Assembly (NCBI GenBank): GCA_024233285.1
Contig: JACKPU010000001.1
Span: 496,001 to 560,000 of the forward strand
Length of the DNA stretch: 64,000 nucleotides
Reading direction: 5' to 3'
From: Opitutaceae bacterium
Lineage (GTDB): Bacteria; Verrucomicrobiota; Verrucomicrobiia; Opitutales; Opitutaceae
The notes under the pieces are model-generated. The model was given only the letters and a program-made list of their open reading frames with translations, did not search any database and was not told where the DNA came from. The first letter of the stretch is position 1. Every line of letters starts with the position of its first letter. Below, piece by piece: positions 24,798-33,384 of the stretch. Both the position numbers and the translations under genes were made by a program.

Positions 24798-26301
24798 ACC
24801 ACGCAGCCGGCCCAATGTGCTGCTGATCATCACGGATCAGCAACGCACCGACACGCTTGGCTGTTACGGCGCCGCCCACATGAACACCCCGGTCATCGAC
24901 CGGCTGGCGGCGGGCGGGGTGCGTTTCAGCCGCGCCTATTGCAACGGTTCCGTTTGCACACCCTCGCGCGCGAGCCTGTTTTCGGGATGGTATCCCTCGC
25001 GGCATGGCGCGTGGCACGTGGGCACGCATGTGCCCGACGATGTGCCCTTGTTGTCGCATCGTCTCGGTGCCGCCGGCTATCGCACACATTACGTCGGCAA
25101 GGCACATTTCCAGTCGTATGCCGCCGGACCGGAGGTTTCGGTTGAATCCAACCGGCCCTCCGCTCGTTACCCGGATTGGACGGGGCCGTATTATGGCTTC
25201 GAAAGCGTGGAGCTGTGCTTGGGCCATTCGGTTTATGGTCATCGCCACGGGCACTACGGCGCTTGGGTGCGTCACCGGACCGGCGGTGAAACCCCCGCTT
25301 GGGAACTGCGGCATCACGAGCCCAGATTTGGCGGCGAAGCCATCGACTGGGCCATGCCGACCGCCCTGCACAACAGCACTTGGGCGGGTGAGCGGGCGGC
25401 GGCCTTCCTGGAGACCGCGGCGGCGGATCAACCGTTTTTTCTGACCGTGAGCTTTCAGGATCCGCATCATCCCCATGCGCTGCCGACGGATTGCCCGTGC
25501 CCGGTGGATCCTGCGACCGTGCCCCTGCCGGTCAGACGCGAAGGCGAGCTTGCTGACAAACCCGAGCACTTTGCCGATACCGCGCGCGGTGAAGTCGAGA
25601 AGTGGGTGCAACGCGGCACCTACTCGTTTACGGCCCTGACCGGCGAAACCCCGCTTGATCAATTGGAGGATGATGCCATTCGGCAATCCCGCGCTCATTA
25701 CTACGGCATGGTGCAGTTGATTGACCGCAGTCTTGCCACCGTCATGGCAACGCTGGAACGCCGTGGACTGGCCGACAACACCTTGGTCATCTTCACCAGT
25801 GACCATGGCGAATTGCTCGGTGATCACGGACTGTGGTTCAAGGGGCCGTTTCACTACGAGGCGATTATCAATGTGCCGCTGATCATGCGCTGGCCCGCGG
25901 GTTTGCCGACGGGCAGGGTGGTGGATGCGCCGGTCGGCCTGGTCGATGTCGTGCCGTCGGTGCTGGCGGCGGCGCGGTTGGCCGGGGATGATTCACTCGA
26001 CGGGGAATCCCTGCTGCCGGTCGCGACGGGGACAGGAGCCGGTCGCAACGAGGCCTATGTTGAGTTTGTCGATGATCCACGACGGCTGCGCCTGCGCACC
26101 GTCGTGATTCAGGATTGGAAGCTCACGTGGTATGCGGGCGAGACGTTTGGTGAACTCTACGACCTGGCCCATGATCCGCGGGAATTTGTCAACCGCTGGG
26201 ACGACCCGGCCTGCGCGACCATCAAGGCGCAGCTGCTCGCCCGCCTCCTCAACCACACCGAACGCAACGAGCGACGCGAAATGCGCCATGCCGTCAGCTG
26301 A
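24790..26301 (+). CDS. Type I sulfatase
   Basis: A 503-residue sulfatase from a GTG start placed inside the end of the preceding gene. Metal motif NVLLIITDQQRTDTLGCYG lies at 9-27, formylglycine motif C56-T-P-S-R (GSVCTPSRASLFSGWYPSRHG), then YVGKAHF and FTSDHGELLGDHGLWFKG. The last segment with GELYDLAHDPREFVNRW is the usual sulfatase C-terminal subdomain. No signal peptide. The GHL6/GH151-like gene follows after nine bases, so the run of sulfatase, sulfatase, fucosidase-like and sulfatase genes is one transcription unit. Confidence 0.94.
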   Translation: MSEPRSRPNVLLIITDQQRTDTLGCYGAAHMNTPVIDRLAAGGVRFSRAYCNGSVCTPSRASLFSGWYPSRHGAWHVGTHVPDDVPLLSHRLGAAGYRTHYVGKAHFQSYAAGPEVSVESNRPSARYPDWTGPYYGFESVELCLGHSVYGHRHGHYGAWVRHRTGGETPAWELRHHEPRFGGEAIDWAMPTALHNSTWAGERAAAFLETAAADQPFFLTVSFQDPHHPHALPTDCPCPVDPATVPLPVRREGELADKPEHFADTARGEVEKWVQRGTYSFTALTGETPLDQLEDDAIRQSRAHYYGMVQLIDRSLATVMATLERRGLADNTLVIFTSDHGELLGDHGLWFKGPFHYEAIINVPLIMRWPAGLPTGRVVDAPVGLVDVVPSVLAAARLAGDDSLDGESLLPVATGTGAGRNEAYVEFVDDPRRLRLRTVVIQDWKLTWYAGETFGELYDLAHDPREFVNRWDDPACATIKAQLLARLLNHTERNERREMRHAVS

Positions 26302-26310
26302 ATTTTAGCC

Positions 26311-28335
26311 ATGCCCGCCATCCACGATCTGCAGCGCACCCGTCAGGTGCATCTCGATTTTCACACCTCGCCGCATATCGACGGCGTGGCGGCGGACTTT
26401 GATCCGGAAACGTTTGCCGCGACCGTCGCCGATGCCGGGATCAACTCGATCACGATCTTTGCGCGCTGTCATCACGGGCTGTTTTATTATCCCACCAAGG
26501 TCGGTGCAATGCATCCGGGCCTGCACGGCCGCGACTTGCTCGGCGAACAGATCGAGGCGCTGCACCGGCGCGGGATTCGTTGCCCGATCTACACCACGAT
26601 GGCGTGGGACGAATGGACGGCCGATCGCCATCCCGAGTGGTCGCAACTCACGGCGGACGGCGCGATCGCCAAGGTGAGAAACCAGCGCGAGGACGGCGTG
26701 ATTGATCCCGGCGGTTGGCGCTATGTGAACTGGCTGGAGCCGGACTACCTCGAATACATTGAAGCCCACGTGGCGGAGCTGCTGGACCACTACGATGTGG
26801 ACGGACTGTTCTATGATATTCTGTCCTACGCGCCCGGCTGTTGCTGGAGCGAGGTCAGCCGGCGTTTTCGCGCGAAACACGGACTGCTCGACCGCAGCCA
26901 TGCGAGCTATGTGAAGTTTCGTGTCTTGGCGCAAAACGAGATTTCCGCGCGCCTCACGGCCTTCGTGCGCGATCGGGCGCCCAAGGTCTCGATCTTCTAC
27001 AACACCGGCAGTTTCTGTTACGTGGACAGTCGCTACACGATTCGCGGGCGCGCCGCGCAACAGACCCACTACGAAGTCGAGTCGCTGCCGACGGGACACT
27101 GGGGCTACTACCATTTCCCCAAACTGGCCCGGCAGATTTCTTACCTCGGCAAACCGTGGCTGGGCCAAACCGGCCGTTTCCAAAAATCGTGGGGCGATTT
27201 CGGCGGCATCAAGCCGGTGCCCGCGCTGGAGTTCGAATGTTTCCGCGCCCAAGCCCTGGGCGGCATGGTGGAGGTGGGTGATCAGATGCATCCCGCCGGC
27301 CGGCTCGATCGCGGCGCCTATGCGCTGATCAAACAGGTTTACACGCAGGTGGCGGCGGCCGAACCGTTTTACCGGCAATCCACGGCCTGCCCGCAAATCG
27401 GCGTGCTGCTCGCCGGCGTGCCCGGCATGGATGAAAAAATGACGGCACGTTCCGAATCGGGCGCCGTCATGCTCTGTGAGGAGACGCACTACGATTGCGC
27501 GGTGATCGACGACGCGTCCGACTTCAGTGCCTTTGCCTTGGTGGTGCTGCCTGACACAACCCCGGTTACCGCCGCGTTGGGCGCAAAGCTTCGCGCCTAT
27601 TATGCGGCCGGGGGCAAACTGCTACTCTCCGGCACGGCGGGTTACGATGAAGCGGGGAACTGGGCGTTGGATTTCCTGCCGCTGCAACGCGGCGGTGGTG
27701 CCGGTGAGCAGCCGGTATACTGGCGGATCGATCCGTCCTTCGCGCCCGACTGGGCCGACTTGGACCGGGTGATTTATCGCCGTGGTCCGGCGATCACGGC
27801 GCACGGTGACGCCCGCGTGGTGGTCCGGCACCAGGATCAGTATTTTGAACGCACGGATGTGCGGTTCTGTTCGCACTTTCAATCACCGCCGTTGCCCGGC
27901 GATCCGGTCGGCCCCGCCGTGGTGCTCGCGGACCGTTGGGCTTGTCTGGCCGATCCGGTGTTTCGCGATTATCGCGAGTCGGGCACGCTCGTGATCGCGG
28001 AGGTGTGGCGGCGCTTGCTGGAGGCTTTGGTCGGACCGCCGCCGGCCGGCGGCCGACTGCCCGGCACCGTGCTCAGCGTGCCCCGTCGGCGGGATGATGA
28101 TCTGCTCCTCACGCTCCTGCACTTTGTCCCCGTGCGCAAGGCGCTCAACATTGACGTGATTGCCGAGCGCATGGGCTTTGCCGGCGAGGTGCTGACCTTT
28201 GATCGGCCCGTGCGTGAAGTGCTTGATGCCGAAACCGGGCAGCCCCTGCCCGAATCCGCCGGCGGCGGGTTTGAACTTCACGGGCGCGGCCGCCTGCTGT
28301 TGCGCGTGCCCGGATTTTTCCAGGAGGCTGTATGA
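26311..28335 (+). CDS. GHL6-type glycoside hydrolase, possibly GH151 alpha-L-fucosidase
   Basis: A 674-residue protein with an N-terminal barrel (HLDFHTSPHIDGV near 14-25; TIFARCHHGLFYYPTK) and Asp-rich strand end D164...D169 (YDVDGLFYDIL) that likely supplies the nucleophile, followed by a beta-galactosidase-trimerisation-like Rossmann domain (ALVVLPDTTPVTAALGAKL; YYAAGGKLLLSG) and a C-terminal beta domain. This arrangement matches hypothetical glycosyl hydrolase 6 proteins, among which GH151 alpha-L-fucosidases are described. With a fucose-type oxidation set nearby, a fucosidase role is attractive but inferred. No signal peptide. It overlaps the next sulfatase by four bases. Confidence 0.75.
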   Translation: MPAIHDLQRTRQVHLDFHTSPHIDGVAADFDPETFAATVADAGINSITIFARCHHGLFYYPTKVGAMHPGLHGRDLLGEQIEALHRRGIRCPIYTTMAWDEWTADRHPEWSQLTADGAIAKVRNQREDGVIDPGGWRYVNWLEPDYLEYIEAHVAELLDHYDVDGLFYDILSYAPGCCWSEVSRRFRAKHGLLDRSHASYVKFRVLAQNEISARLTAFVRDRAPKVSIFYNTGSFCYVDSRYTIRGRAAQQTHYEVESLPTGHWGYYHFPKLARQISYLGKPWLGQTGRFQKSWGDFGGIKPVPALEFECFRAQALGGMVEVGDQMHPAGRLDRGAYALIKQVYTQVAAAEPFYRQSTACPQIGVLLAGVPGMDEKMTARSESGAVMLCEETHYDCAVIDDASDFSAFALVVLPDTTPVTAALGAKLRAYYAAGGKLLLSGTAGYDEAGNWALDFLPLQRGGGAGEQPVYWRIDPSFAPDWADLDRVIYRRGPAITAHGDARVVVRHQDQYFERTDVRFCSHFQSPPLPGDPVGPAVVLADRWACLADPVFRDYRESGTLVIAEVWRRLLEALVGPPPAGGRLPGTVLSVPRRRDDDLLLTLLHFVPVRKALNIDVIAERMGFAGEVLTFDRPVREVLDAETGQPLPESAGGGFELHGRGRLLLRVPGFFQEAV

Positions 28336-29732
28336 GCGTTGAACGCAAAGACCGGCCGAATGTGATCGTGATCATGGCTGATGATCTCGGCTACGGGGAT
28401 CTCGGTTGTTACGGACAAACCCGCTACGCGACTCCGCATTTGGACCGCATGGCGGCGGAGGGCGCGCGTTTCACCCAGTTCAATTCGCCGTGTCCGGTCT
28501 GTGCCCCCAGTCGCGCCGGGCTCCTGACCGGGCGCTATCCGCTGCGCTGCGGCTTGATCGAGAACCCCACGCCAGACGGCAAGGAGCGCTGCGATCGCAT
28601 GGCGCTGCCCGCCACCGAAGTCACGATCGCCGATCTTTTTCGCGCCGCCGGCTATGCCACCGGCATGATCGGTAAATGGCACCTGGGCCACCGCCGGCCC
28701 GAATATCTGCCCACACATCGCGGCTTTGATGAGTATCGGGGAATCCCCTACAGCAACGACATGCGTCCGGTTCGATTGCTCAAGGGCACCGAAGTGGAAA
28801 GCTATCCCGTCGACCAGACCACGCTTGCGACGCACTACACGACGTGGTGTCTGGACTTCGTCGACCGTCATCACGACCGACCGTTCTTTCTGCACTACGC
28901 GCCGGCCGCGCCGCACAAGCCGCTGTCAGTGTCCGCGGAATTCGACGGCAAGACCGGTGCCGGACTTTATGGCGACACCGTGGCCGAACTCGACGCCAGT
29001 GTGGGACGCTTGCTCGAACATCTGCGGGCAAACGGTCTCGACCGGAACACGCTCGTGTTTTTCACCAGCGATCACGGCCCGTGGTTCGGTGGCAGCACCG
29101 GCGGGCTGCGCGGGATGAAGGCCAGCACGTTCGAAGGCGGCTTTCGCGTGCCGATGCTGACATGGTGGCCGGGAACGATTCCCGCGGCCACTGAGATCGC
29201 TGCGCCGGCCATTACCATGGATATCTTTACCACGGCCTTGAAAGCCGCGCACATCGCTCCGCCCCCAAACAAGGTCATCGATGGATGTGATCTGGGGGGC
29301 TTGCTGCGTGGCGAAACCAAGCGACGCGACCCCGCGTTTATTTTCGGTCAGACCGACCGCGGCACCATGACCGTGCGCGATCTGCGGTGGAAATTGCATC
29401 TGCAGAAACCATGGGCCAAGCCTTCGCTGCCCCCGGGCGCCCCCTACGTTGACCCCAAGCCCCACGACGGCGTCACTATCATTGCGCCGGGCCGGCAGTA
29501 TCATCCGAGCGATTATCCCGGGCTCGAAACGGGAGATGAACCACGCGCGGGCATGCTCTTTGATTTGGCGAACGATCCGGCCGAACAGCACGACGTGGCG
29601 GCGCGTTTTCCCGACGAGGTCAACCGCCTGCGCGCGGCGGCCGCGGCGATGGACTGGCGTGACACCGCCTCAACCCACTTGGTCGATCCGCCACTGGTGC
29701 CGATTGCGGAAAAAATACCGGCGACGGCGTGA
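28332..29732 (+). CDS. Type I sulfatase (arylsulfatase A-like)
   Basis: A 466-residue sulfatase, no signal peptide. NVIVIMADDLGYGDLGCYG at 10-28 gives the metal Asp pair, formylglycine motif C57-A-P-S-R (CPVCAPSRAGLLTGRYP), then MIGKWHLGH and FTSDHGPWFGGSTGGLRGMK, the GGLRGMK segment being typical of arylsulfatase A/GALNS-like members. Last gene of the sulfatase-sulfatase-GHL6-sulfatase unit; GGAGG sits nine bases before the ATG. Likely substrate is a sulfated monosaccharide or chain end after GHL6 action. Confidence 0.94.
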   Translation: MSVERKDRPNVIVIMADDLGYGDLGCYGQTRYATPHLDRMAAEGARFTQFNSPCPVCAPSRAGLLTGRYPLRCGLIENPTPDGKERCDRMALPATEVTIADLFRAAGYATGMIGKWHLGHRRPEYLPTHRGFDEYRGIPYSNDMRPVRLLKGTEVESYPVDQTTLATHYTTWCLDFVDRHHDRPFFLHYAPAAPHKPLSVSAEFDGKTGAGLYGDTVAELDASVGRLLEHLRANGLDRNTLVFFTSDHGPWFGGSTGGLRGMKASTFEGGFRVPMLTWWPGTIPAATEIAAPAITMDIFTTALKAAHIAPPPNKVIDGCDLGGLLRGETKRRDPAFIFGQTDRGTMTVRDLRWKLHLQKPWAKPSLPPGAPYVDPKPHDGVTIIAPGRQYHPSDYPGLETGDEPRAGMLFDLANDPAEQHDVAARFPDEVNRLRAAAAAMDWRDTASTHLVDPPLVPIAEKIPATA

Positions 29733-29788
29733 ACGAACGGCGCGGTTTTCTCGGCGGGGAATCGTTGTCCAACCCGGCGGATGTTGGG

Positions 29789-30619
29789 TCAAGCGGGCTC
29801 CGGTTTGGGGACCGGCACGGCCAACAGGGGACAGGTGAGCTTGCGCAGCACTCGTTCCGTCGTGCTGCCGCGCAACGCGTCGAGGAACCCGTGGTGTCCG
29901 GCGGTTGCCATGACGACGAGATCTGCCTTGAGGGCCCCGGCCGCGGCGAGGATTTGCTCCACCGGATCACCGGCGCGGATCTCCTGGTGCACGCCGATCC
30001 CGAGACCCTCGGCATGAATTTCGACCGCCGGCGCATCGTTCGCCGGACCGACATGCAAGAGCGTCAGGTTCGCCCCGACGATCCGGCAGCTGCGTAGCAG
30101 GCTTACCGTTGTGTTGAGCGCAAGCTGCGGCGCAGGGTGGAGGCTGATCGGCACGAGGACGCGGCGCAGGTGCAGCTGGCCGTCGTTTGGATTGACCAAT
30201 CCGCCCTGGCCGTTCGGCAGAAAAAGAGTCGGCACTTGCGCGGCGCGCGCGAGGGGTTCGGCCACCGCGCGACCGAGCCAGCGGGCGCGACCCTCGCGTT
30301 GGTGGGTGTTGAGCACGATCAGGTCGGCGGGATGATGTTCGAGATAGTGCAGCACGATATCAAGCGGGTCGCCGGGCCGACCGACGATTTTGCCGGCCTC
30401 CAATCCGAGCGCCGTCACGGCGGATTCGGGGCTGTTCGCGGGCAGCCGTCCCCAGCGCTCAAGCTGTGACCTGATGCCGGGAAAGCTGCCGCCGTCCTCG
30501 TCGGCCGTGGGGACGTGCATGAGGGTGAACTTGCCGCGGCTGGCGAGGGCAAGCCCGAGGCCGTGTTGAAACGCCGCGTGACTGGCGACGGTGAAATCCG
30601 TGGGGCAAAAAATGGTCAT
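29789..30619 (-). CDS. Tandem universal stress protein (UspA-type)
   Basis: A 276-residue protein with two Usp domains, about 1-140 and 150-272. The first opens with TIFCPTDFTVASHAAFQHGLGLA. The second has VLVPISLHP and ends with VVMATAGHHGFLDALRGSTT followed by ERVLRKLTCPLLAVPVP, close to the nucleotide-binding G-x2-G-x9-G-(S/T) pattern; the first domain has NTHQREGRARWLGRAVAEPL. Cytoplasmic stress-related ATP or ligand binder; no link to glycan use is evident. It stands between the sulfatase unit and the AraC gene. Confidence 0.9.
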   Translation of the reverse strand: MTIFCPTDFTVASHAAFQHGLGLALASRGKFTLMHVPTADEDGGSFPGIRSQLERWGRLPANSPESAVTALGLEAGKIVGRPGDPLDIVLHYLEHHPADLIVLNTHQREGRARWLGRAVAEPLARAAQVPTLFLPNGQGGLVNPNDGQLHLRRVLVPISLHPAPQLALNTTVSLLRSCRIVGANLTLLHVGPANDAPAVEIHAEGLGIGVHQEIRAGDPVEQILAAAGALKADLVVMATAGHHGFLDALRGSTTERVLRKLTCPLLAVPVPKPEPA

Positions 30620-30730
30620 GAAACAAGGATTATGGGCTCAGCTTCGATCAACCGGCGGGACGGGTCAATTGTGTGCTCGATGGCAGGCCGTCATTCGAAT
30701 CGCAGCCGCAGCCCGGATGACATGGCCGAA

Positions 30731-31537
30731 TCAACCCGTGAACCGGGCGCGAAGGCGCCGGCGATAGCCGGCCGGCGTCTCAGTGTGAAAGGCCTGAAAG
30801 GCGCGATGAAAGGCCACGACATCCGCATAGCCCGTGGCGGTGGCGATGGCCTTGATGGGTTGATGGCTGCCGGCGAGCAGTTCACGCGCGTGTTCCATCC
30901 GCAGATCGAGCAGGAAACGGCGCGGCGACGTGCCGTGGAGCGCCAGCGTGCGGCGCAGTTTCTTTTCCGAGAGCCCGAAGCGAGCGGAGAGTTCGGCGGT
31001 CGTGCCCTGGGCCAGCGGACTTTGACGACAGGCCCGCCGCCAGTCTGCGATCAGGCCGTGGCCTCCGGATGGGCGGCCCATTGCGGTGGGGCCGTTCGCG
31101 AGCTGTTGCAGGATCAAGGCGAGCTGCAGCACCCGCACCTGATCGCCGCCGGGGGATGCGGGTTTCCCAGCCAGCGCGATGGCGCGCTCAATATCGCCGA
31201 TCACGGCCGTGCCCGCAAACCCGCGGTAGATGCGGTGGCCGCGTCGTTGAGTGCGCAACGCGTCCAGCGGTGGCGGCAGCCGTTCACCACGCTCCAAGGC
31301 GAAGTGTTGCACCGAGGCAAACGCGGTGGGGGTGAGCGCGTGACCCGCGAAATCGGTGTCGGGAAAAATCAGCACGCCGTCGCCGGCGCGGAGTTCCTCC
31401 GCCGGTCCGCCCGCCAGTCGGAGCGTGACCCGTCCGCTGTGAAACCAGAGCAAATCAAAGTGCGGCCAACGATTGGGTCCGATGGCATGCGCGGGGCCGA
31501 AGAGTCCGAAGTCGTGCAGGAGGAAGCGCATCGGCAA
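30731..31537 (-). CDS. AraC-family transcriptional regulator
   Basis: A 268-residue AraC/XylS-type regulator. The N-terminal half (about 1-140) is a cupin-like sensor (HFDLLWFHSGRVTLRLAGG; LRAGDGVLIFPD). The C-terminal double helix-turn-helix has LSARFGLSEKKLRRTLALH and the second-motif signature IKAIATATGYADVVAFHRAF followed by the TPAGYRRRLR ending. It is divergent from the PhyH dioxygenase gene with a 13-bp direct repeat in between, so it likely controls that gene. The ligand is unknown. Confidence 0.93.
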   Translation of the reverse strand: MPMRFLLHDFGLFGPAHAIGPNRWPHFDLLWFHSGRVTLRLAGGPAEELRAGDGVLIFPDTDFAGHALTPTAFASVQHFALERGERLPPPLDALRTQRRGHRIYRGFAGTAVIGDIERAIALAGKPASPGGDQVRVLQLALILQQLANGPTAMGRPSGGHGLIADWRRACRQSPLAQGTTAELSARFGLSEKKLRRTLALHGTSPRRFLLDLRMEHARELLAGSHQPIKAIATATGYADVVAFHRAFQAFHTETPAGYRRRLRARFTG

Positions 31538-31556
31538 ATTATCAAGAACGGGACAA

Positions 31557-31638
31557 AACTATCAATTGTGAACAAGGTCGTTCAGCGTTAGAATTCTGCC
31601 GTCGTCACGCCTACCGACAACCCCTAACTATCAATTGT
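31557..31638. promoter_or_regulatory. Direct repeat AACTATCAATTGT in AraC/PhyH intergenic region
   Basis: AACTATCAATTGT occurs at 31557-31569 and again at 31626-31638, start-to-start 69 bases, in the same orientation. The second copy ends one base before the PhyH ATG and takes the place of a ribosome binding site. A weaker relative (ATTATCAA, about 31538) lies nearer the regulator. Direct repeats between an AraC gene and its divergent target are the usual form of AraC operators. Confidence 0.6.
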
Positions 31639-31639
31639 C

Positions 31640-32425
31640 ATGACCCCGCTTTTCTTCGATGCTTCCGCCATCAATTTTGATCCCCAGCTAGTGCCGCAAT
31701 ATCGGGAGCAGGGCTATGTGCAGCTGCCTGGTTTTCTCCAGGCGAACGAGGTGGCGCTGGTGCGGACGGAATTGAAGCGTTACATCGACGAGGTGATTCC
31801 GACGATGCCGGAGGCGGAGGTGTTTTATGAACGGAAAGGCGACCGCACCTCGCTCAAACAGATCCAGCGCATGTTTCAGTGGGACGATTTCTTCGAGCGC
31901 CTGTTTTTGAAAAGCCGGTTCTTCGCTTTGGCCGAGCATCTGCTGGGCCGCCCGGCGCTGGGCAAGAACCTGCAGTATTTCAACAAGCCGCCCGGCATCG
32001 GCGCGCCCACGCCGCCGCATCAAGACGGCCATTATTGGAAGATCACGCCGATGGAGGGGCTGACCATGTGGCTGGCGCTGGAAGAGGTGGACGAAGAAAA
32101 CGGTTGCGTGCGTTATGTGCCCGGATCGCATCGCCGCGGGTTTCGTCCGCACGGCAAGACCGGCACGCTGGGTTTCTCGCAAGGGATCACTGATTACGGT
32201 CCGGCCGACACGGCGGCCGAGGCCTGCATGCGCGCCCAGCCCGGCGATCTGATTGTGCACGATGCCTACACGATTCATCGGGCGGATGGAAACCGTTCGG
32301 CCACCCGCACGCGGCAGGCCTTGGGCTTGATCTACTTTTCCGCCCGGGCGCGGGAGGACACCGCGGCGGTGCGTGATTACCAAGCCAACCTGACGAAGGA
32401 GATGGTGGCGCAGGGCAAACTCTGA
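31640..32425 (+). CDS. PhyH-family Fe(II)/2-oxoglutarate dioxygenase-like protein
   Basis: A 261-residue phytanoyl-CoA dioxygenase-type protein. The double-stranded beta-helix metal triad is visible: H127 and D129 (HQDGHYWKI) and the distal H213 (TIHRADGNRS), followed by an Arg within the 2-oxoglutarate region (RTRQALGLIYF). Members hydroxylate diverse small molecules. In this locus the substrate could be a sugar or a modified glycan, but nothing shows which. It is divergent from the AraC regulator and carries no Shine-Dalgarno sequence; the operator-like repeat abuts the start codon. Confidence 0.88.
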   Translation: MTPLFFDASAINFDPQLVPQYREQGYVQLPGFLQANEVALVRTELKRYIDEVIPTMPEAEVFYERKGDRTSLKQIQRMFQWDDFFERLFLKSRFFALAEHLLGRPALGKNLQYFNKPPGIGAPTPPHQDGHYWKITPMEGLTMWLALEEVDEENGCVRYVPGSHRRGFRPHGKTGTLGFSQGITDYGPADTAAEACMRAQPGDLIVHDAYTIHRADGNRSATRTRQALGLIYFSARAREDTAAVRDYQANLTKEMVAQGKL

Positions 32426-32449
32426 CGAGGTGAGCCGGCGCTCTGTTCG

Positions 32450-32785
32450 CTAAGCCGATGGCGGGTTGTCGTGTTGGTTTTTGCCCCGAAGCCAAAGCGT
32501 TGCCGGCACGCTGAAGACCATACTGCCAAGCAGAGACATGATCACGAATCCGAGCGCCCCCGGACGGGTCAACCCGAGGCGTTTAAGCAACCAAGCGAAC
32601 AAGAACATTAAGAAGAATGCTTCTGTGATGAACACCAGCGAGATGGGATTGGTTAATGCGGCTCTGGTGACGGAGGCGTCGGTCAGAAAATAGTAGATGA
32701 AAACACCATTGGGGATCAGCAGTCCAAAAACAGCGAGGACACCGAGCAGTCGTTGTTCACCGGGTGTGAAAATCAGAGGTTTCAT
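32450..32785 (-). CDS. Small membrane protein, unknown function
   Basis: A 111-residue protein with three hydrophobic segments, about 12-33 (LGVLAVFGLLIPNGVFIYYF), 46-66 (ISLVFITEAFFLMFLFAWLL) and 77-98 (ALGFVIMSLLGSMVFSVPATLW). I do not recognise a family with certainty; similar small proteins are common hypotheticals. Its DNA is less GC-rich than its neighbours. Its start overlaps the stop of the upstream P-loop gene by four bases, so it is the last gene of that operon. Confidence 0.75.
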   Translation of the reverse strand: MKPLIFTPGEQRLLGVLAVFGLLIPNGVFIYYFLTDASVTRAALTNPISLVFITEAFFLMFLFAWLLKRLGLTRPGALGFVIMSLLGSMVFSVPATLWLRGKNQHDNPPSA

Positions 32786-33384
32786 TCCAAGAGAGAAAGG
32801 CAGGAGACCAGCAGTGTGTCAGGGGCGAACTGGGCGCCGGTTTTGAAAATCGGCAGGTTCCGTTGGTGACAGCTGACGAGCATGCGTTGGTTGTAGAGCA
32901 GGGTGCGCGCGAGAAATTTGTCGATCAAGGCGCCGCCGTCTGCCGTGGCTTCGCCGCGCCGGCTCTCGGCATGCAAACGATGCGTGAATACCGCATCGTC
33001 GGCCGTCAGCCAGATCGCCGCTACCCGCGGATCGAGCAAGAGCCGATCGGCGAAATCCGGCCACAGTGCGGAACCCTCGAGCACGAGACCGGGTTGAGCG
33101 GGAGATTGGAGGCGTTCGCGGATGATGGTCCCGACCAGCGGCAACACGTTGCGCTCGTAGTGCGCGAGCACGTCGGCCAGCAGGGCCTCGGGCTGAAGCG
33201 TGGCGTAGTGCTCCACGACGTGCGGCTTCACGACGCCGGTCGTGTGATTCCACGGCCGGCCGGGATGCCGCGCGAGGCTGTCCGTGGATTGGCAGTCCCA
33301 ACCGAGTCTGGCGGCGACCCCCTGTGCGAGCGTGGATTTGCCGGCGTGCGATGAACCGCCGATCAACAGAACGCTTTTCGTCAT
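32782..33384 (-). CDS. P-loop NTPase/kinase-like protein
   Basis: A 200-residue protein with an N-terminal Walker A loop (G10-SSHA-GKS17 in LLIGGSSHAGKSTLA) and a likely DxD/acceptor segment (CQSTDSLARHPGRPW); VLEGSALWPDFADRLL and WLTADD resemble small nucleoside/zeta-toxin-type kinases. The open frame extends far upstream into the PhyH gene, but the ATG overlapping the PhyH stop by one base (TGATG) gives the classical P-loop start. Substrate unknown. Cytoplasmic, co-transcribed with the second PhyH gene. Confidence 0.82.
   Translation of the reverse strand: MTKSVLLIGGSSHAGKSTLAQGVAARLGWDCQSTDSLARHPGRPWNHTTGVVKPHVVEHYATLQPEALLADVLAHYERNVLPLVGTIIRERLQSPAQPGLVLEGSALWPDFADRLLLDPRVAAIWLTADDAVFTHRLHAESRRGEATADGGALIDKFLARTLLYNQRMLVSCHQRNLPIFKTGAQFAPDTLLVSCLSLLE

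Noticed and set aside
29733..29788. CCAAC...GTTGG hairpin as a bidirectional terminator between the convergent sulfatase and stress-protein genes
   Set aside because: The stem is only five pairs with a long loop and no T tract.
30617..30625. TGAAACAAG next to the universal stress protein start as a further operator
   Set aside because: It overlaps the start codon and is a single copy, without the AT-rich context of the other boxes; chance match is likely.
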